Positions 36,300 to 45,986 of a DNA stretch of 59,981 nt are shown one piece after another. Position 1 is the stretch's first letter, and the number at the start of each line of letters is the position of its first letter. The notes under the pieces are model-generated. The model had not been told where the DNA came from. It searched no databases and was given only the letters and a program-made list of their open reading frames with translations. Position numbers and translations under genes: made by a program. The stretch is taken from contig CAMYNG010000013.1 of the NCBI GenBank assembly GCA_947259765.1, positions 1 to 59,981 on the forward strand, written 5' to 3'. The stretch is from an uncultured Ectothiorhodospiraceae bacterium (GTDB lineage Bacteria > Pseudomonadota > Gammaproteobacteria > CAMYNG01).

Positions 36300-37241
36300 A
36301 TGCAATTTCAGCACGGGAACAACAAAAGCGGGTTAGCTATTACGCTCCTTGTTTTGGCACTAGTTGCGCAAAGCTCGTCGTTTAGCGTATATGCTCAGGA
36401 GCTTGAGCCCCGTGCTTACTCAAACGCCCCGGTGGGACTTAATTTTTTACTGGTGGGTTATCAGTATTCCGCAGGCGCCTTATTGTTTGATACCGCTCTG
36501 CCCATCACAGATGCCAATGCGGAAGTCAACATGGGGCTGCTAGCCTATGTTCGCACACTGGGCATCGCCGGTAAATCCGCCAAGGCCGGCGTACTATTGC
36601 CCTATGCCGACTTACATGCGGACGGTTTTGTCGACGGCGAATTTCGCACGCGAGACGACACCGGTCTGGCTGATCCGGCTTTCTACTTCACCATCAATCT
36701 TTATGGCGCGCCAGCGCTGAGTTTCAAGGAGTTCAAGGATTTTCAACAAGACACGATTGTCGGCTTTACCTTTAAGCTTACGGCACCGCTGGGTGTTTAT
36801 GACAATGAAAAGCTTCTCAATATCGGCACCAATCGTTGGTCATTTGAGCCTGAGTTTGGTGTCTCGCAGGCTATCGGACGCTGGACGTTGGAAGCTGCAG
36901 CGGCAGCCGTTTTCTACACCGATAATAATGATTTTGATAATGGTAGCTCGCGCCAGCAGGACCCCATCTATTCATTGCAGGGTCATGTGATTTACTCATT
37001 TGCCAATAAAATGTGGGCCGCAATTAGCGCTACGTATTTTACCGGTGGGCGGACAAGCATTGATGGAGTTACAATGAATGATCTGCAGCAGACCTCGCGT
37101 ACCGGCTTTGTTCTGGTACTGCCAATCAACCGTAAAAATTCCATTAAGCTATTTGGCAACAGCGGTGTCAGTACGCGTACCGGATCTGACTACGACGCAC
37201 TCGGCATCGCGTGGCAATATCGCTGGGGCCAAGGCATGTAA
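36300..37241 (+). CDS. Outer-membrane transporter, phenol-degradation MetA-type
   Basis: 313 residues from an ATG at 36300 (a GTG at 36270 would add 10). A signal peptide (LAITLLVLALVAQSSSFSVYA) leads to a beta-barrel-like protein: EPRAYSNAPVGLNFLLVGYQ, then many alternating strands. The pattern matches the family of putative outer-membrane proteins named after the MetA phenol-degradation gene. The natural substrate is unknown. Confidence 0.75.
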   Translation: MQFQHGNNKSGLAITLLVLALVAQSSSFSVYAQELEPRAYSNAPVGLNFLLVGYQYSAGALLFDTALPITDANAEVNMGLLAYVRTLGIAGKSAKAGVLLPYADLHADGFVDGEFRTRDDTGLADPAFYFTINLYGAPALSFKEFKDFQQDTIVGFTFKLTAPLGVYDNEKLLNIGTNRWSFEPEFGVSQAIGRWTLEAAAAAVFYTDNNDFDNGSSRQQDPIYSLQGHVIYSFANKMWAAISATYFTGGRTSIDGVTMNDLQQTSRTGFVLVLPINRKNSIKLFGNSGVSTRTGSDYDALGIAWQYRWGQGM

Positions 37242-37456
37242 GTCCACTCTCAGCTTAAATTCATCAATCAGCCAGGGTTCACGGACGAACCAAGCGAAGG
37301 GGTTATCGCGTGGTAGCAAACCGGCGCTAATTCCGCTTGAAACGATAAAGAACAAGGCTGCCATCCGACAATTTGTTAACCCGTTCACTTCTTTTTTTCC
37401 TCGGGGTAGTATGTTGCCTGCGTATAGACCTATATTTTTTCAAGGATCGAGATGTC

Positions 37457-38623
37457 ATGCATGGAAAACGCCTACTCCCGCTAATATTCAGCCTGCTTTC
37501 CCAGTCAGTATTCGCCGCGGTCCCCGAAATACCGGTTGGTGTCACCAACGGTAATGCATATCGCGCATACGTAAACTATCAAAAGCAGAAAGATCACAAA
37601 GCGTTTGCGGCATCAAAACAGGGCGCATCAAGCTGGGCGGGGCAACGTGAGAGTCAGGCCCAAGCCATTGAAGCCGCGTTAAAGTCGTGTAACAAAATTA
37701 ACCGCGGCAAGTGCACGATCATTGACACCGACGGCAAAGCAACCGGTGGTATGCATCGCCCCGAAGGCTTCATGCAGAAAACACAAAAGCCGTCCGGCGG
37801 CTTTGAGTTTTTTCCGGCCGACATTCGGGATATACGGCTTGCAGACCGGTATAAAAGTTATCTTGGTAACAATGGCAATAAGGCGTTTGCCGTATCGACA
37901 TCCGGTGTGAGCGCCTGGGCCGTGGAAATGACCAGTCTTGATGCGGCAAAAAAGCAGGCTATCGAAAGGTGTAACAAAAGAAATACCGCCAAAGACAAAC
38001 CATGTAAAGTTGTTGACGCCAATGGAAAAATTCTAACCGCCAAGCTCAAATTTTCGGAAATGTCCGTTAATAAACAGGCAACATATCCGGAACTACCGAG
38101 CGAAGTACGAGTTAATCTGGATGACAAGACATACCAAAAATACAAGTCACTATCTGGACACAAGGCAGTGGCATCCACACCTAAGGGAGATGTTTATTAC
38201 GTCTCCGGTCTCACGACCGCAGAGTTTGCGCAGTTTGAAACCCAGCGTAACTGCGAAAAGAAAACGAAGACAAAATGCCAAATGTTGTTGGTAGACAATG
38301 AGCTGATTTACAAAAGAAAAACTTCACAGGCCAAAGCTGAGAAAAAATCCTGGCACGGTCGATATGAAGTTGATCTGTCAAATGAGCCCGAGCTCGCAGC
38401 CAAACCCGGCGTGAAATCCGTGATGCCTTCGATTGTTCTAGAGGGTGATCAATTACATATGGAAGTGGGTGGGAACGTTGTGGCTGTGTCCAACTATAAA
38501 ATAAAAGGGAAAAAACTGTCGTTCGAAATTCAGGGAAAGCCTGTAAACGCGGAATTTGGTGACAAGTTTGACTCTTTTGTACTGGATAGCGGTAACAAAC
38601 CCAAATACGTAAAAGCAAATTAG
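37457..38623 (+). CDS. Secreted protein with three DUF4189-like repeats
   Basis: 388 residues from an ATG at 37457, which begins with a signal peptide (LLPLIFSLLSQSVFA). Three similar repeats follow, each with an NKAFA-type motif, a W or Y, and a final Cys: HKAFAASKQGASSWAG (about 50), NKAFAVSTSGVSAWAV (about 140) and HKAVASTPKGDVYYVSG (about 235). Each is followed by a CNK or CEK cysteine and a second Cys. The repeats look like the DUF4189 fold; a disulfide per repeat is likely. The last 100 residues form a different beta domain. Function unknown. Confidence 0.65.
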   Translation: MHGKRLLPLIFSLLSQSVFAAVPEIPVGVTNGNAYRAYVNYQKQKDHKAFAASKQGASSWAGQRESQAQAIEAALKSCNKINRGKCTIIDTDGKATGGMHRPEGFMQKTQKPSGGFEFFPADIRDIRLADRYKSYLGNNGNKAFAVSTSGVSAWAVEMTSLDAAKKQAIERCNKRNTAKDKPCKVVDANGKILTAKLKFSEMSVNKQATYPELPSEVRVNLDDKTYQKYKSLSGHKAVASTPKGDVYYVSGLTTAEFAQFETQRNCEKKTKTKCQMLLVDNELIYKRKTSQAKAEKKSWHGRYEVDLSNEPELAAKPGVKSVMPSIVLEGDQLHMEVGGNVVAVSNYKIKGKKLSFEIQGKPVNAEFGDKFDSFVLDSGNKPKYVKAN

Positions 38624-39387
38624 CTGGAAAATCCTCGGTAGCCCGGCAGAGTACCTATCCAGTTACACAAAACACGTCGTAGGGTTCCTACGCCGCGCAG
38701 CAAGCTGATCACACCGCAATCAGCGACACATGGCTGATCCCATGTGATTCCAACCATCATAACCCTCTATTTTTAAATTAAAAAAATATACATCAACTTT
38801 CTCGTAGAATCTGTAATCTCGTTCGGCTCTGGTTCGACTCTGTCTATATCAACGCTCAGAAAAGGAGTTCGATAGGTCAGTTTGGAAAACCAGAAAAATC
38901 ATAAGCAGTTTCATCCCCAATCAAAATTACCCGCGTCATTCCGGCGAAAGCCGGAATCTATAGCGACGGATTAAACTGCCTGGAATCCGGCCTACGCCGG
39001 AATGGCGGAAATACGTACATTTAAGGCTTAAGAAAACGCTATTCAGGCACGTAACAAATCCGAATGAAAAACGTCATCGATTGTTACCGGCCTCTATTAA
39101 TTCTTAAACCCAGGTTTAGCATGACTTCCTTTACGTCTCAAAGCCCGCCGCTTCAGTCCCCTGGTTTGGTTTGTTCCTCGGTTGGTTATCGTCGGTAGAA
39201 TTAACCGGGGTTGATAAATCCGTGGGAATCAACGTAGATTCACTTTTAGGCACATAGTTCTTGCACGGATACATGGAACTATCTAGTCTTTAATGACCAA
39301 AAGGTTCCGAGTCGTACGATTTGAAGCATTGTCGGCGTTTCAATGGATTCTGGATCCCATCCCCGCGCTCATCAAGGAGGTACGCAC
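38624..39387. other. Long intergenic region before the oxidoreductase genes
   Basis: 764 bases without a supported gene. It holds two copies of the CATTCCGGCG-type repeat in opposite orientation (38934-38960 and 38981-39008). The promoter for the molybdenum hydroxylase operon is probably in the last 200 bases; I see no clear consensus. Confidence 0.5.
38934..39008. repeat. Inverted pair of CATTCCGGCG-type repeats
   Basis: CGTCATTCCGGCGAAAGCC with GGAATCTA, then 20 bases later TGGAATCCGGCCTACGCC with GGAATGGCGG. The copies are inverted relative to each other, like REP pairs. Confidence 0.75.
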
Positions 39388-39870
39388 GTGGCAAAACTAA
39401 AAATTAACGGAAAACGCGTCGACATCGATGTCGACGGTGCGACCCCGTTGCTCTGGGTGCTTCGCGAACAGCTGGGCCTGACCGGCACCAAGTATAGCTG
39501 CGGCATCGGTCTTTGTGGTGCGTGCACGGTGCTTATCAATGGTGAAGCGGTACGTGCGTGTATTGTGCCGGTGTCTTCAGTCAAAGCCTCCCAGGAAGTC
39601 ATCACTATCGAGGGGCTTTCTGCCGATAACAACCATCCGCTGCAACAGGCCTGGAAAGAACTGGACGTACCGCAGTGCGGCTATTGTCAGTCGGGCATGA
39701 TCATGTCGGCTGCGGCGCTACTGAAAACCAATCCCAAGCCCAGTGACGCCGATATTGATGCGCAGCTGACCAACATCTGTCGCTGCGGTACCTTCAACCG
39801 CGTGCGGCGCGGTATTCATCTTGCGGCCCAGTCTAATAGGAAGGGCACCCACAAGCGCGGAGGTGCATGA
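39388..39870 (+). CDS. Isoquinoline 1-oxidoreductase alpha-type subunit (2Fe-2S)
   Basis: 160 residues with two [2Fe-2S] clusters: the plant-type CGIGLCGACTV...C in the first half and the CGYCQSG...CRCG motif in the helical second half. It is the electron-transfer subunit of a two-subunit molybdenum hydroxylase. The GTG at 39388 has AAGGAGG 7 bases upstream. The stop overlaps the large-subunit start by 4 bases. No separate FAD subunit is present, as expected for the IorAB type. Confidence 0.92.
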   Translation: MAKLKINGKRVDIDVDGATPLLWVLREQLGLTGTKYSCGIGLCGACTVLINGEAVRACIVPVSSVKASQEVITIEGLSADNNHPLQQAWKELDVPQCGYCQSGMIMSAAALLKTNPKPSDADIDAQLTNICRCGTFNRVRRGIHLAAQSNRKGTHKRGGA

Positions 39871-42077
39871 TGAAGAAAGAACGCATCAACGTTTCGCGCC
39901 GAGAATTTCTTATCCGCAGCACGACAATGGGTGCCGGATTTTCCCTGGGGCTTTATTTACCTGTATCGAGCCGCGAGGCACTGGCGGCGGGTAACGCTGC
40001 GGAGACGGTGGCCACCGAAATACCGGAGGTCAATGCCTGGGTGGTGATTAAGCCCGACGATACCGTCATCGTTCGGATTGCGCGGTCCGAAATGGGGCAG
40101 GGCACCCTGACGGGTCTGGCCCAGTTGGTGGCTGAGGAGCTGGAGTGCGACTGGTCAAAGGTGACCACCGAGTATCCCACGCCCGGAGAAAATCTTGCCC
40201 GCGATAAGGTCTGGCGCAGTTTTGCTACCGGCGGTAGCCAGGGAATCCGCGGCAGTCACTCGTATGTGCGTAAGGGCGGAGCCGTGGCCCGGCACATGTT
40301 GATTGAGGCTGCGGCCAATCAATGGAACGTACCGATGGAGGAATGTTCTGTTGCCAACAGTATGATTACTCACGTGCCAAGCAAACGTACAACCACGTAC
40401 GGCAAGGTTGCTGCGGCGGCTGCCGAGTTGTTCCCACCTGAGCAGATCGAACTGAAGGATCCGAAAGACTGGAAGCTCATCGGCAAGCCGGTGAAGCGCC
40501 TGGATACCGATGACAAACTCAATGGCAAACAAATCTTCGGCGCGGATCTTACGTTGCCGGGAATGCTTAATGCGGCCATTAAAGCCTGCCCGGTATTTGG
40601 TGGCACGCTTAAATCCTTCGATGCGAAAAAGATCAGCAAGATGCCCGGAGTGCGCAAGGTGGTGCGGGTCGAAGACGATGCAGTCGCGGTGGTTGCGGAT
40701 ACCTGGTGGCAGGCGAAGACCGCGCTGGATGCCCTGCCGGTCACGTGGGAAGAGGGACCGAATGCGAAGGTGAGCACCGCCTCCATCGACAAGATGCTCG
40801 ATGAAGGATTAACGTCCAGCGATAAGGTGTTTACCGGTAACCAAAACGGCGATGTTAACAAGGCCTTGAAGGGTGCCGTGAAGACGGTTGAGGCGACGTA
40901 CCGTTATCCCTTTCAGAACCATGCCACTATGGAACCGATGAACGCCACCGCGCGCTGGACCCAGGATCGGTGTGAGGTTTGGTGCCCAACCCAAAACGGT
41001 GAGGCGGCACTGGAGGCGGCGGCCGAGGCAGCCGGGTTGCCCATCTCCAAATGTGATGTACACAAGCTTCATCTCGGCGGTGGGTTTGGTCGGCGGGGTG
41101 CGTTTCATGATTTTGTAAAACAGGCCGTCGCCATCGCCAGGCAGATGCCGGCTACACCCGTGAAACTGCTTTGGAGCCGGGAAGAGGATATGTCACACGG
41201 CCACTACCATCCGATCACCAAGTGCAAACTGATCGGTGGATTGGACGACAAGGGAAATCTAACGGGACTGCAGGTTCGCATCTCGGGCCAATCCATTTTG
41301 GCCTCGGTCAGACCGAATTGGCTGGCTAAAAACGGCGCCGACATGATTACGTTTCAGGGTATGTTGCCGGAAGGTGATCACGCCATCAGTTACACGGTGC
41401 CGAATTTGTTGGTGGAGCATGCCATGCGTAACCCACCGGTGCCGCCGGGCTTTTGGCGTGGGGTGAACATCAACCAGAATTCCATCTATATGGAATGCTT
41501 CGTCGATGAGCTGGCGCATACCGCCGGTCAGGATCCGCTGGCGTTCCGGCGTAAGTTGATGGCCAGGCATCCCAAAAGTCTGGCGGTTCTTAATGCTGCG
41601 GCGGAAAAAGCCGGCTGGGGCAAACCTGCAGGAAAGGGCGTGTTTCGTGGCCTGGCAGTGGTGAAAACTTTTGGCAGCTACGTCGCAGCATGCGCGGAAG
41701 TGTCGGTGAGCACAGAAGGGAAACTAAAGATCCATCGTATCGTCGCCGCGACAGATCCCGGTTATGCCGTTAACCCGCAACAGATCGAGGCTCAGGTTGA
41801 AGGTTCTTTTGTATTTGGCTTGTCTGCATTACTTTACGGCGAATGCACTATTAAAGACGGCGCTGTTGAGCAAACGAATTTTCACAATTATCCGTCGATG
41901 CAGATCAAGGAGATGCCCAAGGTCGAGGTTATCGTCATGCCTTCGGGTGGCTTCTGGGGTGGTATTGGTGAACCGACCATTGCCGTAGCGGCACCAGCTG
42001 TATTGAACGCCATCTTCGCCGCAACCGGTAAACGAATTCGCGAGTTTCCGCTAAAGAACACCGACCTGCGCGCATAG
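39867..42077 (+). CDS. Isoquinoline 1-oxidoreductase beta-type molybdopterin subunit
   Basis: 736 residues with a twin-arginine signal (SRREFLIRSTTMGAGFSLGL). The body matches xanthine oxidase-family molybdopterin-binding proteins, including RSFATGGSQGIRGSH, LGGGFGRRGAFHDF and the terminal GGIGEPTIAVAAPAVLNAI, whose Glu is the likely catalytic base. Together with the 2Fe-2S subunit it hydroxylates an N-heterocycle or oxidises an aldehyde in the periplasm. The substrate cannot be given from sequence. No maturation gene (XdhC type) is in the window. Confidence 0.92.
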   Translation: MMKKERINVSRREFLIRSTTMGAGFSLGLYLPVSSREALAAGNAAETVATEIPEVNAWVVIKPDDTVIVRIARSEMGQGTLTGLAQLVAEELECDWSKVTTEYPTPGENLARDKVWRSFATGGSQGIRGSHSYVRKGGAVARHMLIEAAANQWNVPMEECSVANSMITHVPSKRTTTYGKVAAAAAELFPPEQIELKDPKDWKLIGKPVKRLDTDDKLNGKQIFGADLTLPGMLNAAIKACPVFGGTLKSFDAKKISKMPGVRKVVRVEDDAVAVVADTWWQAKTALDALPVTWEEGPNAKVSTASIDKMLDEGLTSSDKVFTGNQNGDVNKALKGAVKTVEATYRYPFQNHATMEPMNATARWTQDRCEVWCPTQNGEAALEAAAEAAGLPISKCDVHKLHLGGGFGRRGAFHDFVKQAVAIARQMPATPVKLLWSREEDMSHGHYHPITKCKLIGGLDDKGNLTGLQVRISGQSILASVRPNWLAKNGADMITFQGMLPEGDHAISYTVPNLLVEHAMRNPPVPPGFWRGVNINQNSIYMECFVDELAHTAGQDPLAFRRKLMARHPKSLAVLNAAAEKAGWGKPAGKGVFRGLAVVKTFGSYVAACAEVSVSTEGKLKIHRIVAATDPGYAVNPQQIEAQVEGSFVFGLSALLYGECTIKDGAVEQTNFHNYPSMQIKEMPKVEVIVMPSGGFWGGIGEPTIAVAAPAVLNAIFAATGKRIREFPLKNTDLRA

Positions 42078-42307
42078 TACGTTTGCGCGAGAGCATTTCG
42101 TCGAACGGTGTTAAATAGTTATCGATATATCGAAATGGACCGAAATGGAATTTATAATAAAACATCAAAATTTTGACACTAATCGTTATTGCGTTTAAAA
42201 GGGTAGAATTTTTGCTGGTCATCAGTTTACCGGCACCCCCAACTTTTTTACTTACACTTGAATGTCGAGACAATGCCAGTTTATCTGGGATGCCGGCGCC
42301 GAGGCCC

Positions 42308-42892
42308 TCAACCCCCGCCAAGCAGTAGAATTAACACCACGGTGATGGCGGCAACGAGTAGCGTCTGCAATCCGCTGCGCAACCAGGAAATGCCCGAGAT
42401 TCGGCCGAGGAAAACGCCCAGTAGAAAGATGATCATCAAGGCAATAATACCGGCGGCAATCAGCGGTGATATTGGCAGGCTGACACCGGCACGGCTCAAC
42501 CAAAGCGGCAGGAGTATCAGCATTGAGAAAAGTAACGGTGCCGAGCCGTTAACCAATGCCACCAACATGGGCACCCAGCGTGCTGCCTGGCCGTGGTCGG
42601 TGGCTTGCAGATCCTTGACCATCGCATCCTCCAGCTGACTCAGCGCCCGCCGTCGTTCGGCGGCCTCACTCACATAGGCGCTACTCACGCCACTCACGCC
42701 GAGCGCAATGGCCGCGCCCAAACAGGCGCTCAGGATAACCGTGAGGTTGGTAGCTTCGGTAACAAAGAATCCCATAATGAGGCCGAGCATGGTGAGTGCA
42801 CCGTCGAAACCGTTCACCACGAAGTAGCGCCGAACGATACCGTGTGTACCTGTGATGCGGAGTAAAAAGCTGACGCGGCGTAGTAAGTCCAC
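42308..42892 (-). CDS. VIT1/CCC1-family membrane transporter
   Basis: 194 residues with five hydrophobic segments. The start IVRRYFVVNGFDGALTMLGL and EAAERRRALSQLEDAMVKDL are characteristic of the VIT1/CCC1 group. Members move iron or manganese across membranes. Start is GTG at 42892. It follows the DUF211 gene by 16 bases and is probably the last gene of an operon with HPF and DUF211. Confidence 0.82.
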   Translation of the reverse strand: MDLLRRVSFLLRITGTHGIVRRYFVVNGFDGALTMLGLIMGFFVTEATNLTVILSACLGAAIALGVSGVSSAYVSEAAERRRALSQLEDAMVKDLQATDHGQAARWVPMLVALVNGSAPLLFSMLILLPLWLSRAGVSLPISPLIAAGIIALMIIFLLGVFLGRISGISWLRSGLQTLLVAAITVVLILLLGGG

Positions 42893-42908
42893 TGGCTGCC
42901 AAACTCAA

Positions 42909-43172
42909 CTAGTCAGGATCGCCCTGAACTTCCACTTCATCGATACTGTGCAGCGAGCCGCCAAGTTGTTCAATCGCGGACTGCAACTCAGCCACGTCGA
43001 TGTCATTGCCGGACACTTCTATCAGCAAGGTCTCGGTGTTCTCATCCATCTCAATGACGGTTAATTTCACCCGATAATCAGGCCCGACCTTGGCGAGGGC
43101 TTGTGCGAACTCCAGGGCTTTGGGATCGTGCGGTTTGAGAACATCCAGCACGACGCGTTTCACAGTTACCAT
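42909..43172 (-). CDS. DUF211 protein
   Basis: 87 residues matching DUF211: VKRVVLDVLKPHDP, VKLTVIEMDENTETLLIEV and ELQSAIEQLGGSLHSIDEVE. The family forms small ferredoxin-like oligomers, mainly known from archaea. Pairing with a VIT1-type transporter suggests a metal-linked role, which is inference. Confidence 0.85.
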   Translation of the reverse strand: MVTVKRVVLDVLKPHDPKALEFAQALAKVGPDYRVKLTVIEMDENTETLLIEVSGNDIDVAELQSAIEQLGGSLHSIDEVEVQGDPD

Positions 43173-43230
43173 GCCTGTACCCCAGATTATGTTTTCTTAG
43201 AACAACAGATCACGGTCTTTATATAGCATG

Positions 43231-43797
43231 TTAGCCACGAACATGGTGCTTGCCTTCGATGTGCACTGCCGTGGCCTGGGGCCCGTTGTCACCCATCTCC
43301 TCACTAAAATGCACCAGCATACCAATTTCAAGACGATCAAAATCCGTTTCCACGATGCTATTACGGTGAAAGTAGATACTTCGTCCGTTGCTATCTTCAA
43401 TTCGACCGTAGTCCTCGGACGGTACGAGCTCAACAATGCGTCCGTGCGGAGCCACCTCATGGGTTTTCGTCTTGCCACGTCGACGGCGTTCAAAGTCTTC
43501 CAGTTGCCGACGGGCGGCGTCAAAGGCATCCCGAATCGCGACATAAACATCCTCGTGCGCATGATCCAGACCATGCTCGCGACTCACAGAAAGCTCGTCA
43601 CCGGGCACCGTCAAATCGATACGTATGTGATAGATGCCGCCCTTGTGTTGGTGCTTGTGCGGTGCCTCCACGATCACGCGGCAACCCATAATGTTTTTCG
43701 CAAAATGGTCGAGCTTTTCCGCCCGCTCCCGGACCTTGGCCTCAACGGCATCGGAGGGTTCCATATTTCGAAAGGTAATTTCAAGTGGTAGCTGCAT
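43231..43797 (-). CDS. Ribosome hibernation factor (HPF/RaiA) with cold-shock domain
   Basis: 188 residues. The first 115 are an HPF/RaiA domain (LEITFRNMEPSDAVEAKVRE, then CRVIVEAPHKHQHKGG, HEDVYVAIRDAFDAARRQL). The last 70 are a cold-shock-type OB domain (HGRIVELVPSEDYGRIED, SIYFHRNSI). The HPF domain binds the 30S decoding region to stall ribosomes in stasis; the fused domain would bind RNA. GGAG precedes the ATG at 43797. It is the first gene of the HPF-DUF211-VIT1 group. Confidence 0.9.
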   Translation of the reverse strand: MQLPLEITFRNMEPSDAVEAKVRERAEKLDHFAKNIMGCRVIVEAPHKHQHKGGIYHIRIDLTVPGDELSVSREHGLDHAHEDVYVAIRDAFDAARRQLEDFERRRRGKTKTHEVAPHGRIVELVPSEDYGRIEDSNGRSIYFHRNSIVETDFDRLEIGMLVHFSEEMGDNGPQATAVHIEGKHHVRG

Positions 43798-43980
43798 AGT
43801 CCACTCCTATGGCAGTTTTCATCTGAACATCGCGTTTACAACCACACTTGTCATTTTTAGCGCTACTGACTGAGGGTGTCCCGACCTGGATCAATAAAAG
43901 CCGTTTTCAAGGGAGCACAGGTGAAAAATTCCGAGCAGCAATGAAAAACGTGGTCTATCGCCTATATCGTTGTTTTAAAA

Positions 43981-44964
43981 CTATGATGCAGAATACTCCT
44001 CGGTAACCGCGCTGCGCCGAACGGCCCCGGGTGAAACAGAAATGATGCGTTTAAAGGCACGACTGAAGGCGGCTTCGGATTGATAACCGAGGCGGCTGGC
44101 CACTTCGGCCACACTGGTGTCTTGTTCCTTGAGTGCGTCCATCGCGACGTACATGCGCCAACGCGTGACATAACGCATCACCGGTTCGCCAACCAATTCG
44201 GTAAAACGTGCGGCAAACGCAGAACGCGACATAGCCACCTTTTGCGCGAGTGATGCCACAGTCCAGGCGTGCGCGGGATCACGATGGATCAGCGCAATCG
44301 CGCGACCGATTTGGCGATCCTTTAACGCCCCCAGCCAGCCGGTGCACGCGGCTGAATCCGTTTCGATCCACGCGCGAATCGCCTGTACCACCAGGATATC
44401 TCCAAGCCGCGTGATCACCGCTTCACCGCCGGGTCGCTGTTGCTGGGTTTCTGCGGCAATCAATCGAAGTGTGCTTTGCATCCACTCCGTCTGCGGTGAG
44501 TGCAGGGTGTCGATCAGAAGGGTGTCCGGTAACGCGGCAATAAGATTGCGCGCCGCCGGATGACTGTAACTCAAGGCACCGCAAATCATCGTTGTATGTC
44601 CGTCGCCCTCGCCATGACGCAGGATCTCGTAGCGATCACTGACTTGCTCACGATCAAGTTCGAGTACGTCCGGCTTGGCGACGCCCGGTTCGCTCCACAG
44701 ACGGTGCCCCTGGCCGTGCGGTACCAGTGCGAACGTACCCGGCCGCAGCAGGTGGGCCTCGGCCTCGTCGCCGAGATCCAGCCAGCCCTGGCCCTCGGTC
44801 ACCACATGAAACCAAAGGTGGTCGGTGAATGCCGGCAAGGTTGTGCCCCAGCGCCCGTTCAGTTCGGAGCGGCAGTAAAACACGCCATCCATACGCAGGA
44901 AATGCAGGGCTTCGCCGAGGGTGTCTACCGGCAGCGTCGGATCTTGGGTGGGGATGATCTGCAT
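43981..44964 (-). CDS. AraC-family regulator with cupin domain
   Basis: 327 residues. The N-terminal cupin-like part (LHFLRMDGVFYCRSELNG, DHLWFHVVTEGQGWLDLG) is followed by two HTH motifs (WTVASLAQKVAMSRSAFAAR and SVAEVASRLGYQSEAAFSRA). The ATG at 44964 is chosen because the domain starts there; upstream sequence would overlap the divergent gene. It probably activates or represses the divergent NmrA-like gene. Confidence 0.9.
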   Translation of the reverse strand: MQIIPTQDPTLPVDTLGEALHFLRMDGVFYCRSELNGRWGTTLPAFTDHLWFHVVTEGQGWLDLGDEAEAHLLRPGTFALVPHGQGHRLWSEPGVAKPDVLELDREQVSDRYEILRHGEGDGHTTMICGALSYSHPAARNLIAALPDTLLIDTLHSPQTEWMQSTLRLIAAETQQQRPGGEAVITRLGDILVVQAIRAWIETDSAACTGWLGALKDRQIGRAIALIHRDPAHAWTVASLAQKVAMSRSAFAARFTELVGEPVMRYVTRWRMYVAMDALKEQDTSVAEVASRLGYQSEAAFSRAFKRIISVSPGAVRRSAVTEEYSAS

Positions 44965-45119
44965 AAGATTTAGTGTACGCGCTCGTGAACCCACCATCCA
45001 GCATACCTGGACGATCGAGCACAAAATACGACTGTTCGGCAATGGGCCGTCCATACCACCTATGTCACAGTGGACGTCACAGCAAGACACATTCAGACAA
45101 CCTAACCAAGGAGATTGCC

Positions 45120-45986
45120 ATGAACGCACACCATAATATAACCCTCGTCCTGGGTGGCACGGGCAAAACCGGCCGCCGGGTAGCACAACGACTGCAGGCG
45201 TCTGGACATCCGCTGCGGATCGGTTCGCGTACCGGTCAACCGCCGTTTGACTGGCAAAACCAGGATACCTGGGGCCCTGCTTTGCGTAACGTCAAGGCGG
45301 TGTACATGACCTACTATCCGGACCTGGCAATCCCGGGAGCCGTCGAATCCGTTAAGGCGTTTACCGCACTGGCGGTTGCAAGTGGTGTTCAGCATCTGGT
45401 GCTGTTATCCGGCCGGGGCGAAGAAGAAGCCCAACGCGCCGAAAAGGTGGTCCAGGCGTCGGGTGTTGATTGGACGATTTTGCGCTGCAGCTGGTTCGCG
45501 CAAAACTTCGACGAGAATTACCTGGTGGATGCCGTCCGCAGTGGCGAGGTGGTGCTGCCCGCGGGAGACGTCGGCGAACCGTTTGTTGACGCCGACGATA
45601 TTGCCGACGCCGCGTTTGCGGCACTGACCGAAGGTGGACACGCGGGTCAGCTTTACGAATTAACCGGGCCGCGCCTGTTGACCTTTGCCGAGGCAATCAA
45701 AGAAATTGCCACAGCAACCGGGCGGAACATGCGATACGTACAAGTGACTCCGGCGCAGTATTCCGCCGCAATGGCCGAGCAGGGTGTGCCGGATGAGTTT
45801 GCCTGGCTGATCGATTATTTGTTTACAACGGTTTTGGATGGCCGCAACGCTTGCCTGACCGATGGCGTGCAGCGCGCGCTGGGCCGAAGCCCGCGGGATT
45901 TTGGTGATTACGCCCGCGCGGCGGCAGCCAGCGGTGTATGGGATGTACCCAAACCGCAGGAGAACGAGGCAGTGGCCAACGTTTAA
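45120..45986 (+). CDS. NmrA-like NAD(P)-binding protein
   Basis: 288 residues with a Rossmann fold: GGTGKTGRRVAQRL (12-25) binds NAD(P), LVLLSGRGEEEAQRAEKVV and TILRCSWFAQNF follow. This matches NmrA/HSCARG-type atypical SDR proteins that sense or use NADP. AAGGAG lies 8 bases before the ATG at 45120. It is divergent from the AraC gene, which likely controls it. Confidence 0.88.
   Translation: MNAHHNITLVLGGTGKTGRRVAQRLQASGHPLRIGSRTGQPPFDWQNQDTWGPALRNVKAVYMTYYPDLAIPGAVESVKAFTALAVASGVQHLVLLSGRGEEEAQRAEKVVQASGVDWTILRCSWFAQNFDENYLVDAVRSGEVVLPAGDVGEPFVDADDIADAAFAALTEGGHAGQLYELTGPRLLTFAEAIKEIATATGRNMRYVQVTPAQYSAAMAEQGVPDEFAWLIDYLFTTVLDGRNACLTDGVQRALGRSPRDFGDYARAAAASGVWDVPKPQENEAVANV

Noticed and set aside
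39388-42077. Xanthine dehydrogenase or CO dehydrogenase assignment for the molybdenum hydroxylase
   Set aside because: There is no FAD subunit and the large subunit has a twin-arginine signal, which fits the two-subunit periplasmic isoquinoline oxidoreductase type better.
44997-45011. TCCAG-N5-CTGGA as an AraC operator
   Set aside because: Only 5-base arms; such palindromes are frequent by chance, and AraC proteins usually bind direct repeats.
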